Shown: in pieces, positions 1-11,825 of the stretch
Position numbering within the stretch: the stretch's first letter is position 1
Layout of the letters: the number at the start of each line of letters is the position of its first letter
Assembly (NCBI GenBank): GCA_016584305.1
Contig: JACEEZ010010144.1
Location: forward strand, 72,501 to 136,500
Direction: 5' to 3'
Origin: Chionoecetes opilio
Lineage: Eukaryota; Arthropoda; Malacostraca; Decapoda; Majidae
Length of the DNA: 64,000 nucleotides
The notes under the pieces: model-generated
The model's input: the letters and a program-made list of their open reading frames with translations, nothing else
Told to the model about the DNA's origin: nothing
Database searches by the model: none
Translations under genes and position numbers: made by a program

Positions 1-960
1 TAAGCCGCAAAACAAAAACTTTTTGGTTTGCCCTTTTTTCATCATACAGCAAGTGCCCCAAGCCCCAAGAAATGTTTTAAAAAAGGCCAAAAGAATTACG
101 CGGTTCTTTTGCTGGCACGTGTCGTTTTTTGACCACGTCAGACCCGGTGAAAAACCCCAACTTTCCTGTCCTTCTCTTTGCCCCTCGGACCGCACGCTAC
201 AGTCACTTTCAACTGTCCTATTTGCACACGGACCTGTACGATTTTGCTCTTTTTTAAACTGTCACATCACTTTCTTCACTTTCCACACTAGGGTCTGGAC
301 GAGAGGACTCACTTTCAAAAATTATTACGTTACTTGCCTTCGGTGCCTTTGACAAATTTACGTTTTGACCCCTGATCAACGCGACTTCACCCCTATTGCC
401 CTTTAGTACACGTTCGTTTTTAATGAGGTACTTTCCAAATTTTTTTTAAACTTGGACCTCATCAACACCACAACAGCGATACTTACTGAGGCTCACGGCC
501 CAACGACCACCGGAGGGGCCTACCCAACGCTCTGCCCCGTGTGTTTCCAAATTTTACATGTTATTTATCGATCGGGGCTCCGTAATCAGTCAAAAAAGTA
601 AAATTGCTAAAGCCTACTGTATACGTAGCATGTTTTATTCATCATCCTTTTTTTTCCTTTTTATAGTCGCTAAAAAAAAATTCACAGGAAACCCTGTAAA
701 ACTAGTAAGTTGGAATAGTAACGCCAGCAGGGCGACTAGACTGGTAATACGTGTACAGTACTGTTTCAAACCAAATTTTGGTGAAGCGGGAATATTTTTT
801 TTAAACATGAAAAACTTATTTATTTATTCTCTATTTCTTACTTTATTTTCCCAAAGTACTTTAATATTAAAAAAATAGCATTACCTGCCTAGTACAAAAA
901 CTCATTCATTTTCGATTTTCCACTTCAATATAAAAAACAAAACTGGACCTCAAAGCGCAA
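1..960. other. No gene recognised, AT-rich unique-looking sequence
   Basis: Open frames here (up to 109 codons at 23-352) have no recognisable domain and biased composition. No RNA gene or clear repeat boundary is visible. The stretch may be the body of the hAT-like element whose possible right end lies at 961-1037, but no left terminus was found. Confidence 0.4.
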
Positions 961-1037
961 AATACCCATATCTATGAAAAATTACGCGGCGCACCTAGGG
1001 GATTCCCACGCCGCGGCGCACAGTTTGAGAATCACTG
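961..1037 (-). mobile_element. Possible hAT-type terminus
   Basis: The right edge read on the minus strand begins CAGTGATTCTCAAACTGTG, followed by CGCCGCGG-rich sequence. This resembles hAT terminal inverted repeats of the CAGTGxTTCTCAAxCTG type. The partner end and target duplication were not found, so this is a family resemblance only. Confidence 0.35.
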
Positions 1038-1112
1038 ACTTAAGCATTACAATCATCTCTAATATTTAATGATACAGTAATGTTTTCATCACAACTCATC
1101 CTCTGAACTTAT

Positions 1113-4100
1113 AGGAAAGGGAGTGTGTTGTGGACTTAGAAGGTTGTGAATGGTAATGGAAAGGGAGGTGTTGTGGACTTATGGGTTGTGAATGGTAATG
1201 GAAAGGGGTGTTTGTGGCTTTAAAGGTTGTGAAAGGTAATTGAAAGGGAGTGTGTTGTGCTTAAGGGTTGAAGGTAAAGAAGGGGTGTTGGGCCTTAAGG
1301 GTTGTGAAGGTAATTTAAAGGGAGGTGTTGTGGCCTTAAGGGTTGTGAAGGTAATTGGAAGGGAGTGTGTTGTGGCCTTAAGGGTTGTGAAGGTAATGGA
1401 AAGGGGTGTGTTGGGCCTTAAGGGTTTGTGGAAGGTAATTGAAAGGGGGTGTGTTGGCTTAAGGGTGTGAAGGTATTGAAAGGGGGTGTTGTGGCCTTAA
1501 GGGTTGTGAACGGTAATGAAAGGGAGTGTGTTGTGGCTTAAGGGTTGTGGGAAGGTAATGGAAAGGGAGGGTTGTGGCCCTTAAGGGTTTTGAAGGTAAT
1601 TGGAAAGGGGTGTGTTGTGGCCTTAAGGGTTTTGAAGGTAATGGGAAAGGGGGTGTGTTTTGGCCTTAAGGGTTGTGGAATGGTAATTTAAAGGAGTTGT
1701 TTGTGGCTTAAGGTTGTGAATGGTAATTGAAAGGGGGGTGTTGTGTATTAGGGGGTTTTGAAGGGGAATGGAAAGGGAGGGTGTTGTGGCCCTTTAAAGG
1801 GGTTTTGAGGTAATTGGGAAAAGGGGGGTGTTGGGCCTTAAGGGTTGTGAGTAATGGAAAGGGATGTGTGTTGGCTTAAGGTTGTGAACGGTAATTGAAA
1901 GGGAGTGTGTTGTGGCCTTTAAGGGTTGTGAAGGGAATTTAAAGGGAGTGTGTTGTGGCCTTAAGGGTGTGGGAAGGTAATTTAAAGGGAGTGTGTTGTG
2001 GCCTTAAGGGTTGTGAATGGTAATTGGGAAAAGGGGTGTTGTGGCCTTTAAGGGTGTGAATGGTAATGGAAAGGGGGTGTTGGGCCTTAAGGTGTGAATG
2101 GTAATGGAAAGGGGGGGTTGTTTTGGCCTTAAGGGTTGTGAATGGTAATGGAAAGGGGGGTGTTGTGGCCTTAAGGGTTGTGATGGTATTGAAAGGGGTG
2201 TGTTGTGGCCTTAAGGGGGTTTGAATGGTAATGGAAAGGGGGGGTTGTGGCTTAAGGTTGTGAAAGGAATGGAAAGGGGGTGTTTTTGGCCTAAGGGTTT
2301 TGGGGAAAGGTAATGGAAAGGGGGTGTTGTGGCCTTAAGGGTGGAATGGTTAATGGAAAGGGAGTGTTTTTGAAGGGTTGTGGGTGGTAAAGGGAAAAAG
2401 GGGGGTTGTGGCCTTAAGGTGTGAAGGTAATGGAAAGGGAGTGTGTTGTGGCCCTTTAAAGGGTTGTGAATGGTAATGAAAGGGAGGGGTGTTGTGGCCT
2501 TAAAAGGGTGTGATGGTAATGAAAGGGGGGTGTTGTGGCCTTAAGGGTTGTGAATGGTAATGGAAAGGGGGGGTTGTGGCCTTAAGGGTTGTGAATGGTA
2601 ATGGAAAGGGAGTGTGTTGTGGCCTTAAGGGTTGTGAATGGTAATTGAAAGGGAGTGTGTTGTGGCCTTAAGGGTTGTGAATGGTAATTGAAAGGGAGTG
2701 TGTTGTGGCCTAAGGGTGTGAATGGTAATGGAAAGGGGGTTGTTTGCCTTAAGGGTTGTGTGGTAAAGGGGAAAAGGGGGGGGTTGGGCTTAAGGTTGGA
2801 ATGGTAATGGAAAGGGGGGTTTTTGTGGCCTTAAGGGTTGTGAATGGTAATTGAAAGGGAGTGTGTTGTGGCCTTAAGGGTTGTGAATGGTAATGGAAAG
2901 GGAGTGTGTTGTGGCCTTAAGGGTTGTGAATGGTAATGGAAAGGGGGGTGTTGTGCCTTAAGGGTTGTGAATGGTAATGGAAAGGGGTGTTTTTGGCCTT
3001 AAGGGTTGTGAATGGTAATGGAAAGGGGGTGTGTTGTGCCAAGGGTTTGAATGGTAATGGAAAGGGAGTGTGTTGTGGTTTAAAGGGGTTTTGAATGGTA
3101 ATGGAAAGGGAGTTGTTGTGGTTTAAAGGGGTTGTGAATTGTAAAGGAAAGGGGGGTTTTTGGTACTTAAGGGTTGTGAATGGTAAGGGAAAAGGGGGTG
3201 GGTTTTGGCTTAAGGGTTGTGAATGGTAATGAAAGGGAGTTGTTGTGGCCTTAAGGGTTGTGAATTTGGGTTTAAATTTAAGGGAGGGGGTGTTAGTTTT
3301 TTGTGGAAAAGGTAAAGGAAAGGGGGTGTTGTGGCCTTAAGGGTTGTGAAATGGTAAAAATAAGGGGAGTTGGGTTTGGCCTAAGGTGGGAAGTAAAGGA
3401 AAAGGGAAGTGTGTTGGCCTTAAGGGTGGAATGGTAAAAGACAAGGAGTGTGTTGTGCCTTAAAGGTTGAAATGGTAATGGAAAGGGAGTGGGTGTGCCT
3501 TAAGGTGTGAAAAGGTAATGGAAAGGAGGTGTTTTGGGGCCTTTAAGGTTGTGAATGTTTGTGAAAAGGGGGTGTTGTGGCCCTTAAGGGTTGTGAAATG
3601 GGAATGGAAAGGGAGTGTGGATTAAGGGTTTAATGGTATGGAAAGGGAAGTGTGTTGTGGCCTAAGGGTTGGAATGTAAGGAAAGGGAGGGGTGTGGCCT
3701 AAGGTTGAATGGTAAGGAAAGGGTTTGTGCCTTAAGGGTTGTGAATGGTAATGGAAAGGGGTGGTTGGGGCCTTAAGGGTTGTGAAAAGGTAATGGAAAG
3801 GGGGTGTGTGGCCTTAAGGTTGGAAGGAATGAAAGGGGGGTGTTTTGACTAAGGGTGTGAATGGTAAGGAAAGGGATGGTTTTGGCCTTTAAAGGGTTTT
3901 TGAATGGTAAGGAAAGGGAGTGTGTTGGGGTTAAGGGTTGTGAATGGTAATGGAAAGGGAGTTTTTTGTGAATGTGGGAAAGGGAGTGTGTTTTGGGGTT
4001 AAAAAGGGGTTGGGAAAGTTATTGGGAAAAAGGGGGGTGTGGCTTAAGGGTTTGAATGGAAGGAAAGGGGGTGTTTTGCTTAAGGGTTGTGAATGGTAAT

Positions 4101-4682
4101 TGAAAGGGGTTGTTGTGGCCTTTAAGGGTTGTGAATGGGGAATTGAAAGGGGGTGTTTGGCCTTAAGGGGTTTTGAATGGTAATGGGGAAAAGGGGGGGG
4201 GTGGGGTTGTTTGGGCCTTAAGGGGGTTGTGAATGGTAATGGAAAGGGGGGTTTTTTTGGGCCCTTTAAAGGGTGAATGGGGATGGAAAAGGGGGTGTGT
4301 TGTGGCCTTAAGGGTTTTTGAATGGGAATGAAAGGGGGGTGTTGTGGCCTTAAGGGTGTTTGGAAAATGGTTTTAATTTTGGGAAAGGGGTGGTTGTGGC
4401 TTAAGGGTTGTGAAAAAGGAATGGAAAGGGGGTGTTGGGCCTTAGGGTTGGAATGGTAAGAAAGGGAGTGGTTGTGGCCCTTTAAGGGGTTTTGAAGGTA
4501 ATGGAAAGGGGGGGGTTGTGGGGGGTTTTTTGGCTTAAGGGGGTGAATGGGAATGGAAGGGGGTTGTTGGGCCTTTTTGGGTTTGAATGGTAATGGAAAG
4601 GGAGTGTGTTGTGGCCTTAAGGGTTGTGAATGGTAATGGAAAGGGAGTGTGTTGTGGCCTTAGAAGGGTTGTGAATAGAAGT
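1113..4682. repeat. 43-bp GT-rich minisatellite, about 85 noisy copies
   Basis: The unit reads approximately GGGAGTGTGTTGTGGCCTTA followed by AGGGTTGTGAATGGTAATGG and AAA. Copies at 2560-3010 are nearly regular, but most others differ by loss or gain of one base, usually in G, T or A runs. Short open frames inside it are not genes. The noise pattern looks like unpolished long-read consensus rather than biological divergence. Confidence 0.9.
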
Positions 4683-5345
4683 AAAGTAAAGGTTGTAAAT
4701 AGAGGTGTCAAGAATACATCATCCAGTCTTCCAGAAACTTAGGTTGAAAAATACGTCGAACTGTTTTCTCTCTTCTTGATCTTTTGGAGCATTTTCTGAG
4801 GATGAGCGGCACGTCATTTCCTTATGTAGGGAAGACGTATTTACGTAGACGCAGATGTAGTGTAGGAGGAAAAGACTGGAAAAGATTGAGAACCAACTAA
4901 CATCCTCTTCGCGGAATCCCGTTAATAGGACTCCAGCGTGAAGGAAAAAATACTCAGTAACTGTCAACTCCCTGGCGTGACCCCGACCCTTTCCCGAACT
5001 TTTCGACAACAATTTTCAACTTTTCTGTAGTTTCGTAAAAAAAAGAAAAAAAGTAAGCGATAAAAAAAAGATGTAGAGGGAATCCCGTTCTCATGGTAAG
5101 ACAGTAAAGGAGGGTGGACCAGTAAAGGAGGGTGGACAGGTAGGTAAGGTCGTAGAAGAAATAGTAATAGTAGTTGAAGTAATAGTAGTTGAAGTAATAG
5201 TATTCGTAAAAAAGAAAAGAAAAAGAAAAAAATAAGATGTAAAGGGAAATCTCGTCCTCTTGGTAAGACAGTAAGGAGATGGACAGGTAGGAAAGGTTGT
5301 AGAAGAATTGTAGTAGAAGTTGTAGGCTAGAATCCACCTTCAACC
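4683..5345. other. Low-complexity A/G-rich stretch, no gene
   Basis: Local imprecise duplications are visible (5090-5170 resembles 5260-5310, with GGTAAGACAGTAAGGAG-like and GGACAGGTAGG motifs). Minus-strand frames of 97 and 129 codons are rich in F, Y, S and L from the skewed composition and carry no domain. Confidence 0.5.
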
Positions 5346-5407
5346 TTAATAATCCTTAGCCTTAACCAACAAGCCATTACAATCCTCTAGCAACCCACTT
5401 GACTCCT

Positions 5408-5842
5408 TACATAAGTCCACTGAAAGCCCACTGAAAGTCCACTGAAAGCCCACTGAAAGTCCACTGAAAGCCCACTGAAAGTCCACTGAAAACCCACTGA
5501 AAACCCACTGAAAACCCACTGAAAGCCCACTGAAAACCCACTGAAAACCCACTGAAAACCCACTGAAAACCCACTGAAAGCCCACTGAAAACCCACTGAA
5601 AACCCACTGAAAGTCCACTGAAAACCCACTGAAAGTCCACTGAAAACCCACTGAAAGCCCACTGAAAACCCACTGAAAGCCCACTGAAAACCCACTGAAA
5701 ACCCCACTGAAAACCCCACTGAAAACCCACTGAAATCCCACTGAAAACCCACTGAAAGCCCACTGAAAACCCACTGAAAGCCCACTGAAAACCCACTGAA
5801 AACCCACTGAAAACCCACTGAAAACCCACTGAAAACCCACTT
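5408..5842. repeat. 11-bp minisatellite (CCACTGAAAAC), about 39 copies
   Basis: The 11-bp unit varies mainly between CTGAAAACCCA, CTGAAAGCCCA and CTGAAAGTCCA. Because 11 is not a multiple of 3 and no frame contains a stop, all three minus-strand frames read the same 11-residue peptide (built on FQWVFSG/FSVG), giving three overlapping open frames of 143-202 codons. These are translation artefacts. Confidence 0.9.
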
Positions 5843-6065
5843 CTATCCTGTGTGTCAGCCCAGCACGTAGTATTTTTGTTGCATCTTTTTTGTTTGCCCT
5901 TGACCAGTCCTTTGTGATGTAAAATAAAAATAAAGTTTGTCTGTCGTCCTTCAATCATTTCCTGAGATATTGTTAAGAATGCATGAATAATAATAAAGAT
6001 TTAAAACAAGTTAATATTGATACTTAAATGAAGGCGAGGAATAAACCAGTCTTTCAAGTTTTTTT

Positions 6066-6177
<112 letters not shown>

Positions 6178-6293
6178 CAAGAGTTCCAAGCATAATTTCT
6201 GATCTTTCTTTTATTCTTACCATTGATTTACAGTTTCTATCTTTATACACGATGAGTATCGACAGAAAAGGTAAATAATGTAACTCAATCCTG

Positions 6294-6304
6294 AAGAGAG
6301 AGAG

Positions 6305-6385
<81 letters not shown>

Positions 6386-6391
6386 AGAGAG
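6294..6391. repeat. (GA)n microsatellite
   Basis: About 48 GA dinucleotides with a few single-base interruptions, the reverse complement of the TC run upstream. Serine/leucine and arginine/glutamate open frames over both runs are spurious. Confidence 0.95.
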
Positions 6392-6454
6392 GGGATAGGT
6401 GCACCATTGGAAAGAGACTGAAACAAATTGACTTTGAAGGGAAGAAGTTATGAA

Positions 6455-7010
6455 CAGAGGTGGGCGAGAGCGATACTTAGTGCGATACTGCGATACTATC
6501 GCACCGCCAAAAAAAGTATCGCAGTATCGCAGTATCGCAAAGCATTTCAAAGCAGCGGAGTATAAGTATCGCAACTCAAGTATCGCTTAAATTTCCCGCG
6601 ATACTTTAAATACTTTTAAGGAGGAGCTTGAGGAGATGCAGTAATGACTAGTGAACTGTGCTGTGTGTGTGTGCGTTTTATATTTTAAATAAAATTTGTC
6701 AGTTTAAAAATAAATATATTACAATGTTTTAATGTGCCTAAACTGTAGTTTCAGTAAAATAGATCTTTTTTTGGCTAATACAGTGTTTTCTTATGTAGCA
6801 AAGTATCGCAAAGCTAAATTTTTGGTATCGCAGTATCGCTGCGATACTATCGCTTTAAGAAAAAAGTATCGGTAGCGGAGTATCGCAGTATCGCGTATCG
6901 TTTTAAGAAAATCCGAAAAAGTAGCGGAGTATCGCGTATCGAACTAGCGGGAAAAAAGTATCGCAGTATCGTTATCGCACTACCAAAAAAAAGTATCGCG
7001 CCCACCTCTG
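6455..7010. mobile_element. Non-autonomous hAT element with exact 8-bp target duplication
   Basis: The ends are inverted: left CAGAGGTGGGCG, right CGCCCACCTCTG. The 8 bp GTTATGAA occur at 6447-6454 and again at 7011-7018, as expected for hAT transposition. Both subterminal regions are packed with GTATCGCA/TGCGATAC motifs in both orientations, such as AGTATCGCAGTATCGCAGTA; such clusters often bind hAT transposase. The 556-bp element encodes nothing recognisable. Confidence 0.88.
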
Positions 7011-7040
7011 GTTATGAAATCAATACCCTATGACCTTACT

Positions 7041-7053
7041 GAGAGAGAGAGAG

Positions 7054-7094
<41 letters not shown>
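7041..7094. repeat. (GA)n microsatellite
   Basis: GA run interrupted by a short A tract, immediately right of the hAT element. Confidence 0.9.
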
Positions 7095-7095
<1 letters not shown>

Positions 7096-7409
7096 GGGCT
7101 GGCAAAATAACACAGTAAAAGAATTCTCATGTGATGTGTCGATTTTTTCCTTTTTCTTTACCACCTCTGTCTCTTTCATCTTTCCGAAGGTCGCGAAATG
7201 AGGCTGCGGCGCTGCTGGCATGGATCTCAAAGGGCACCAGATACAAACACCAAAAAGAAGAAGGAAAAACAATAGAGGAAAGACTCCAGCAGATAAAATT
7301 ACATATTTATATATAAAAAAAAAAAAAGATAAGTCACCCCTGTCTCGTTTTCTATGATGCAAAATTTATCTTCTCAGCGATTGGTTAATGCATAGATGTG
7401 AATTTCTTA
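7095..7409. other. No feature recognised
   Basis: No gene, RNA or repeat boundary could be supported. A short A tract lies at 7316-7328. Confidence 0.4.
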
Positions 7410-7625
7410 TAAGAACATAAGAACATAAGAAAATAAGGAAGCTACAAGAGGCCATGAGACCTACACGAGGTAGTTCCTGTTACTTAACACTACCTACATC
7501 GATCCACCTTTCATCCCCATCCATAAAATTGTCTAGCCTCCTTTTAAAACTCCTTATTGGCTCCGCACTGCGTGACTACCTGACGACTGAGTCCATTCCA
7601 ATCATTTACCATCCTATTTTAGATG
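7410..7625 (-). mobile_element. CR1-like LINE 3' end
   Basis: On the minus strand this reads through CTAGACAATTTTATGGATGG, a GTAACAGGAACTACCTCGTG segment and AAGCTTCC-like sequence into a TTCTTATG repeat tail. The same 3' sequence recurs at 10757-11400, 20578-20640, 24180-24290 and 47430-47515. The longest copy carries reverse-transcriptase C-terminal coding sequence, which assigns this family. Confidence 0.75.
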
Positions 7626-7841
7626 CAAGATAACTATATTCCACTGACTCCACCTTTCCATCCCGCGTTGTTTAGCAGAAGGAAGCAGTTTATGTTTTGC
7701 TATTAATCACACTTGTATCATTTCGTTCTGCGTAAAAAACAACCCGCCGCAGCATTACCAACGCAAGAAGTAAATAATATTATGGCTACCAGGACAACCG
7801 ACGCCTTCCATCTCTCTTACTCTTCTTGATTACCCTCCTTC

Positions 7842-7842
<1 letters not shown>
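7626..7842. other. No feature recognised
   Basis: Sequence between a CR1 tail and a TC microsatellite with no supported feature. Confidence 0.4.
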
Positions 7843-7908
<66 letters not shown>

Positions 7909-8160
7909 TCTCTCTCTCTCTCTTTTCAATTCATCTCTTTCTTTCTCCTTCCTTCATCTCCTCCTTCACTTCATATCTCTCCTTCCATCATCCTTTCCTT
8001 CGCTCTTTCTCCTTTTCTTAATTCTTAACTTCAACATTTCTTCCTTCATATTCTTCGCTTCTCTTTCTTTACCTTGATCTCTTCTCTCCTTTTTCTCTTG
8101 CTTTTCTCTCCTCCTATGCTTCCTATCTTTCGCCTCTTCCTTTTTCCCCCATCTTTTCCA
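7843..8160. repeat. (TC)n microsatellite grading into CT-rich sequence
   Basis: Perfect TC to about 7922, then degenerate TTCTCC/CTTCCTT low complexity to about 8160. Open frames on either strand are compositional. Confidence 0.85.
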
Positions 8161-8456
8161 TCTCTTCACCTTTGAGGATTTAGCAGCCAGACAAAATCCG
8201 TAAAAACTCTTCAAAAAGTACTTAGAGAGGCTGGTTGACATGTCCCCTCCAACTGTAAAAGGATATGTGTATTTACCTCTCTTCATATTTTTCTGAGCGC
8301 TGGGTGTTGCAAAATATTCTTGATCCACAACTTTTTTCGCACTGGGCTTAAATTTCGCAGCCACTTTGGGTTGCACTTCACCTGAAAGAGTTATATTTTT
8401 TATTATCTCAAAGCCAGAAAAGTTAAGTCAGTTGGAGATGTACATTTTTTTAATAT

Positions 8457-8789
8457 GGGGAGGCGGTAGCAGAGTGGCTAGCGTCTCCGAGTGGCGTTCT
8501 CGTGACCCGACTTCGATCCTTGATGTCGATCCTCGAGTTGAAGACAAAAAAATCCACTTAAAATATTTCTGCACCGTCGAGTGGCCTAAGAACACCCACA
8601 TGCTGCCCATAACTCTACCTTCGATTGCAAGTGCATCGGAGGACACGGGGGGGGTGGGGGGGGGGCATGAGCCTCTAATCACAGGCGTCACTATAAAAAT
8701 CCTGCATGCACCACCACGGGCGAGGGCCTACCATCCGACCCCTGGAGGTCAATGCCTAGAGGCACTATAGGCACAAATGTAAAAAAAAA
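8457..8789 (+). mobile_element. tRNA-derived SINE with 7-bp target duplication
   Basis: The head GGGGAGGCGGTAGCAGAGTG contains a good polymerase III A box (TAGCAGAGTGG). A B-box-like ACTTCGATCC follows about 50 bp later. The body ends with a short A tail, and TTAATAT flanks it at 8450-8456 and 8790-8796. A second copy, split by a DNA transposon, lies in WDR43 intron 4 (37494-37575 and 40573-40862). Confidence 0.8.
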
Positions 8790-9030
8790 TTAATATATAA
8801 AATTTTTAGGTTGGACCCGTTTACTCACACCTAAAACACGGAATTTTGTGAAGCTTTGGATGCAATATAAGCTACTTATCACTGTACTCATACTCATTTT
8901 GCTTAAAAATGCACCATGAATGAGATATATGCAGTTTTTTGGGCCAAAATATGACGTGGCCGCGTGTATATATGTGTGTGTGTGTGTATATTTACCTAGT
9001 TGTATTTACCTAGTTGTAACATACAGGAAA

Positions 9031-9076
<46 letters not shown>

Positions 9077-9139
9077 TCGTATTGTCCCGTCTCCTAATCT
9101 ACTATTATCCAGCTTGCCTTTGAAGTCCTGAATATTTCT
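8790..9139. other. No gene; includes (TG)n and (TA)n runs
   Basis: A short TG run near 8968-8988 and an AT run at about 9031-9074 are the only structures seen. Confidence 0.6.
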
Positions 9140-9149
9140 TGCATTGTAT

Positions 9150-9393
9150 GTGTGTGTGCGTGGAAGGCGCAGTGTGCTCTTGAAGGATGTGTATGTATGT
9201 GTGTTGGTGTAAGGCGCTCTCATTCTACCTGTTCTTCTATGAATTCGTCTATGATGTGTATGTATGTGTGTTGGTGGGAGGCGCTCTCATTCTACCTGTT
9301 CTTCTATGAATTCGTCTATGATGTGTATGTATGTGTATTGGTGGGAGGCGCTCTCATTCTACCTGTTCTTCTATGAATTCGTCTATGATGTGT
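9150..9393. repeat. 67-bp minisatellite, about 3.5 copies
   Basis: GGCGCTCTCATTCTACCTGT recurs at 9213, 9280 and 9347, spaced exactly 67 bp, each followed by TCTTCTATGAATTCGTCTAT. The same unit resumes at 16049-16180 beyond the second fold-back arm. Confidence 0.9.
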
Positions 9394-10216
9394 CAAAGAC
9401 TACTCTATACTGGACTTGCTACTCGTGCCCCGCGCCAACCCGTCCATGACCAGTGGAGGCCCGTTTTGCGATTCCTGCATTTTTAGAACATTACCCCTAT
9501 TTCCCTTCTAAGGTTTATCTATATACGTTATCTTCGTAAATGTTTGTTCTAGAATTTATCAAATAAAACAGTAAATACACTAAAGAAAGGCCATTTGGAG
9601 AGTGAAGAAATATGCATATCCTCAATATATACTTACTCTTCGCCATTTAAATAGTTTTGCGAGAAAACATTTTAAATGAACAATATCAATAAAGCCCGGG
9701 TTTCATTAGCTTTCCCTTGATATATTTTCGTTGTCTGATAAATGAATCAGAACCATGCATAAATTAGCGTTAACTAAATAAATAACATCATCAATCGGGT
9801 AATTATCCCGATAGATGATGTTATTTTTTTAGTTAACGCTAATTTATGCATGGCTCTGATTCATTTATCAGAAAACGAAATATATCAATGGAAAGCTAAT
9901 GAAATTCGTTTCTATTGATATGTTTCATCAAAAATGTTTTCTCGCAAAATATTAATGGCGATGAGTTTCAAGTGAATATTAAGTTCATGGATATTTCTTC
10001 ACTCTCTCATAATGGCATTTTTTAAATGTATTTTACTGTTTTTTATTTGATAATATTATAGAACAAACATTTACGAAGATAACGGTATATCATATATACT
10101 GATAAATCATAGGAAGGGAAAAGGGAGTGACGTTCGAAAATGGCAGGAATCGCAAAACTGGCCTCCACTGGAAATAGCCCAAAATGAGTAGCAAGTCCAG
10201 TATAGAGTAGTCTTTG
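9394..10216. mobile_element. Fold-back (long inverted repeat) element, copy 1
   Basis: The ends are inverted: left CAAAGACTACTCTATACTGG, right complement ending GTAGTCTTTG. The complementarity continues through almost the whole 823 bp to a palindromic centre near 9775-9850 (ATCAATCGGG and CCCGATAGATGAT arms). No transposase frame is visible. Copies related in the interior occur at 15706-16048 (right arm only) and 21575-22463. Confidence 0.8.
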
Positions 10217-10318
10217 GACAGGGTAAAGACTGAAGGGGTGAAGGAAGTAATGGGTAAATGGCAAGGCTGTGTAGTTTAAAAATGTAGGAAAGAAAATAAC
10301 AAGGAAATAAAGTATCAG

Positions 10319-10685
10319 AAGTCAGATAACAGAATACCCTAACCTAAACTAATCTAACCTTAACTAATCTAACCTAACCTAAACGTAACCTAAACTAACC
10401 TAACCTTAGCTAACCTAACTTAAACTAACCTAACCTTAACTAATCTAACCTGAATCTACCCTAAACTAACCTAACCTTAACTAACCTAACCTAAACTAAC
10501 CTAACCTAAACTAACCTAACCTTAACTAATCTAACCTAAACCTACCCTAAACTAACCTAACCTTAACTAACCTAACCTAACCTTAACTAACCTAACCTAA
10601 ACTAACCTAACCTAACCTTAACTAACCTAACCTAAACTAACCTACCCTAAACTAACCTAACCTAACTTTACCTTACCTAAACCAA
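10319..10685. repeat. Degenerate CCTAA (TTAGG-type) telomere-like array
   Basis: The array consists of CTAACCTAACCT mixed with AACTAACCTAACCTTAACTA variants. The arthropod telomere repeat is TTAGG, i.e. CCTAA on the other strand, and most of this array is built from that pentamer with extra A or T insertions forming a roughly 30-bp higher-order pattern. It is interpreted as an interstitial telomere-like array or a satellite derived from one. Confidence 0.7.
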
Positions 10686-10756
10686 CCTATTATTTTCTCC
10701 GTTACTCTTTTTCTTGTTATTTTTCCCCCGACTATCTTGTGGTTTAAATAGGAATT

Positions 10757-11400
10757 ACATAAGAACATAAGAATATAAGGAAGCTACAAGAGGCCGTGAG
10801 ACCTACACGAGGTAGTTCCTGTTACTTAACACTACCTACATCCACCTTTCATCCCCATCCATGAATTTATCTAGCCTCCTACTCCGCTGTAACCACCTGA
10901 CGACTGAGTCCATTCCAATCATGTACCACCCTATTTGTGAACCAGTTTTTCCTTAATTTTTTTTAAATCTACGCTTTTCCAGCTTGAATCCGTTACTTCT
11001 TGTTCTACCCTGGTTAATAGCCGTAAAAACTTTTCCTACATCTCCTTTATTGTATCCCTTTATCCATTTAAAAACTTCTATCAGATCGCCCCTTACTCTA
11101 CGCCTCTCGAGTGAGTGTAATTTTCTTACTCTACGCCTCTCGAGTGAGTGTAATTTTAATAGCTTCAATCTCTTCTCATAACTAAAGTTATGCATCCCAT
11201 GAATCATTTTGGTCATCCTTCTCTGCACTGATAGGTGCAGAGAAGGATGTACCAAGAACATACATAAGAAAATATAGAGAAAAACATAGCACTACGAAGG
11301 CTATATCCATCTTGTAATACGGAGACCAAAACTGAACCGCATAGTCTAGGTGAGGTCTGACTAGAGCCAAATAAAGCTTTGGAATAACCTCAGCACTTCC
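10757..11400 (-). pseudogene. CR1-like LINE 3' fragment, reverse-transcriptase C-terminus and tail
   Basis: Minus-strand translation gives [16 protein letters not shown] (about 11320-11365) and [20 protein letters not shown] followed by GDLIEVFKWIKG. These are the conserved C-terminal segments of CR1-type non-LTR reverse transcriptases. The two parts are separated by a small insertion around 11225-11290, and a 33-bp tandem duplication repeats KLHSLERRRVR. The 3' end runs into the (TTCTTATG)n tail. The copy is 5'-truncated and dead. Confidence 0.8.
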
Positions 11401-11725
11401 ACTTTTAACTTTTAACCGACCGCTGAAAACCGCTTAAAGTGGTTTAACACTCGGAATTGGTTTAGGACTTTAGGTGATGTTGAAATATAATATAAAATGA
11501 GGAGTAACGGGGCAGATCAAAGCAGGTCAGGTCAAGACAAGGGCAGCAGTAGATTGGTCTTCAGTTTTTTTTTTTTAACATCACAAAGGACTGGCCAAGG
11601 GCAAAAAAAAAAGGTAACCCCCCAAAAAAGAAATGTGTCTTGTGTTGTCATATAGTTGGTCTTCATATAGTCAGTCTTTTTCACAAATTTAATTCAATTG
11701 TGAATAAAGTATTGAATCTGAATCT
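11401..11725. other. No gene; short dispersed repeat at about 11575-11640
   Basis: ACATCACAAAGGACTGGCCA with flanking A/T runs also occurs at 31495-31560, and a related GTAACACAAAGCCCGCTTAG segment at about 44828. It is probably the remains of one dispersed element. Nothing else is recognised. Confidence 0.5.
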
Positions 11726-11727
11726 GA

Positions 11728-11792
11728 ATCTCTCTCTCTCTCCCTCTCTCTCTCCTCTCTCTCTCTCTCTCCCCTCTCTCTCTCTCTCTTCT

Positions 11793-11823
<31 letters not shown>

Positions 11824-11824
11824 A
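11728..11824. repeat. CT-rich microsatellite
   Basis: Interrupted CT run with C and T insertions. Confidence 0.9.
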
Positions 11825-11825
11825 C

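Noticed and set aside
5346..5958. Proteins of FQWVFSGFSVG repeats
   Set aside because: All three minus frames give the same 11-residue peptide because the DNA unit is 11 bp. No start context or flanking domain.
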